Shown piece after piece: positions 5,730 to 6,260 of a DNA stretch of 6,260 nucleotides (position 1 is its first letter; the number at the start of each line of letters is the position of its first letter). The DNA is from Chloroflexota bacterium (GTDB lineage: Bacteria; Chloroflexota; Limnocylindria; Limnocylindrales; CSP1-4), in assembly GCA_021789355.1 (NCBI GenBank), contig JAJYJR010000361.1, forward strand, positions 1 through 6,260, in the 5' to 3' direction. The notes below the pieces were generated by a model. The model saw only the letters and a list, made by a program, of their open reading frames with translations, was not told the DNA's origin and made no database searches. The position numbers were made by a program, and so were the translations under genes.

Positions 5730-6260
5730 ATGACCGACCAGCCCCGCCCCACCGTGCCCGCCGCAGGCGTCACCGTCGACGGCTCGCCGGATGCGCCCGC
5801 GGATTCGGTGCGTATCCGCGAGGACGTGCGGAACGTCGCGATCGTGGCGCACGTGGACCACGGCAAGACCACGCTCGTCGACGGCCTCCTTCGCCAGACC
5901 GGTGCCTTCCGCGCGAACCAGGAGGTGGTCGAGCGCGTCCTCGACTCCCTCGACCTGGAGCGCGAGAAGGGCATCACCATCATGGCCAAGCACACGGCCG
6001 TGGAGCACGGGGGCATCCACCTCAACATCGTCGACACGCCCGGTCACGCGGACTTCGGCGGGGAGGTCGAGCGCAGCCTGCTCATGGTCGACGCGGTCCT
6101 CCTGCTGGTGGACGCCTCGGAGGGACCGCTCCCACAGACGCGCTACGTGCTCCAGAAGGCGATGGCCCGGCGATTGCCCGTGATTGTCTGCCTCAACAAG
6201 ATCGACCGGTCCGACGCACGCCCCGCCGAGGTGCTCGACGACGTGTACGAGCTGTTCATC
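5730..6260 (+). CDS. typA: TypA/BipA translational GTPase, N-terminal part (runs off window)
   Basis: This is the GTPase domain of the ribosome-associated factor TypA/BipA, an EF-G-like protein involved in ribosome assembly and in stress and low-temperature adaptation. 177 codons are present; the family is usually about 600 residues, so roughly 70 percent lies beyond the window. G1 is AHVDHGKT (40-47), the switch I/G2 region follows [10 protein letters not shown] (75-84), G3 is DTPGH (102-106) and G4 is NKID (156-159). TypA-specific wording around these ([45 protein letters not shown]) separates it from LepA and EF-G. About 33 Pro/Ala-rich residues precede the core, much longer than in E. coli. 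A second in-frame ATG at 5718 lies inside the proposed -10, so 5730 is preferred. No Shine-Dalgarno is evident. It is divergent from the MobA-like gene with a 45-base gap. Confidence 0.95.
   Translation, partial: MTDQPRPTVPAAGVTVDGSPDAPADSVRIREDVRNVAIVAHVDHGKTTLVDGLLRQTGAFRANQEVVERVLDSLDLEREKGITIMAKHTAVEHGGIHLNIVDTPGHADFGGEVERSLLMVDAVLLLVDASEGPLPQTRYVLQKAMARRLPVIVCLNKIDRSDARPAEVLDDVYELFI

Noticed and set aside
5685..6047. Upstream extension of the MobA-like frame on the minus strand
   Set aside because: The extension is antisense to the conserved GTPase motifs of typA, and the family's first beta strand begins right after the GTG at 5684, which has a -10 box at leaderless spacing.

Overview
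This is a very GC-rich bacterial chromosomal segment: third codon positions are almost all G or C, and genes are packed with gaps of 6 to 45 bases or short overlaps. No RNA gene, insertion sequence, CRISPR array or other sign of mobility was seen. Gene content and style (hisS followed by aspS, GTG starts, TANNNT boxes directly in front of start codons) suit a high-GC terrestrial lineage such as Chloroflexota (Limnocylindria-like) or deep-branching Actinomycetota. The sequence alone does not decide between them.

Layout. At the left edge, the first 37 codons of an unidentified minus-strand gene run off the window (1-112). A 176-base GC-rich spacer follows. Two aminoacyl-tRNA synthetase genes come next on the plus strand: hisS (289-1575) and aspS (1606-3519). 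A ten-helix EamA/DMT-family permease (3541-4479) follows aspS closely in the same reading frame. Convergent to it, with only 6 bases between the stop codons, is a minus-strand pair: a MobA-like nucleotidyltransferase-fold protein (5031-5684), then an ArsN1/phosphinothricin-type GNAT acetyltransferase (4486-5034), overlapping by GTGA. Divergent from that pair is typA/bipA (5730 to window end, truncated), a ribosome-associated GTPase.

How the genes work together. hisS, aspS and typA serve translation. AspRS carries the His/Gly pair associated with non-discriminating enzymes, so the host may make Asn-tRNA through GatCAB. The permease and the acetyltransferase look like small-molecule export and detoxification functions. 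The MobA-like protein has lost the glycine-rich nucleotide loop and a metal-binding Asp and may be a pseudo-enzyme.

Regulation. Several starts (hisS, aspS, the MobA-like gene, and perhaps the edge gene) have a -10-like hexamer 6 to 8 bases before the start codon and no usable Shine-Dalgarno, which implies leaderless mRNAs. Between the MobA-like gene and typA, two extended -10 boxes lie back to back within 45 bases. No clearly new system is present. The most unusual items are the degenerate MobA-like protein coupled to an ArsN1-like enzyme, and the compact promoter architecture.
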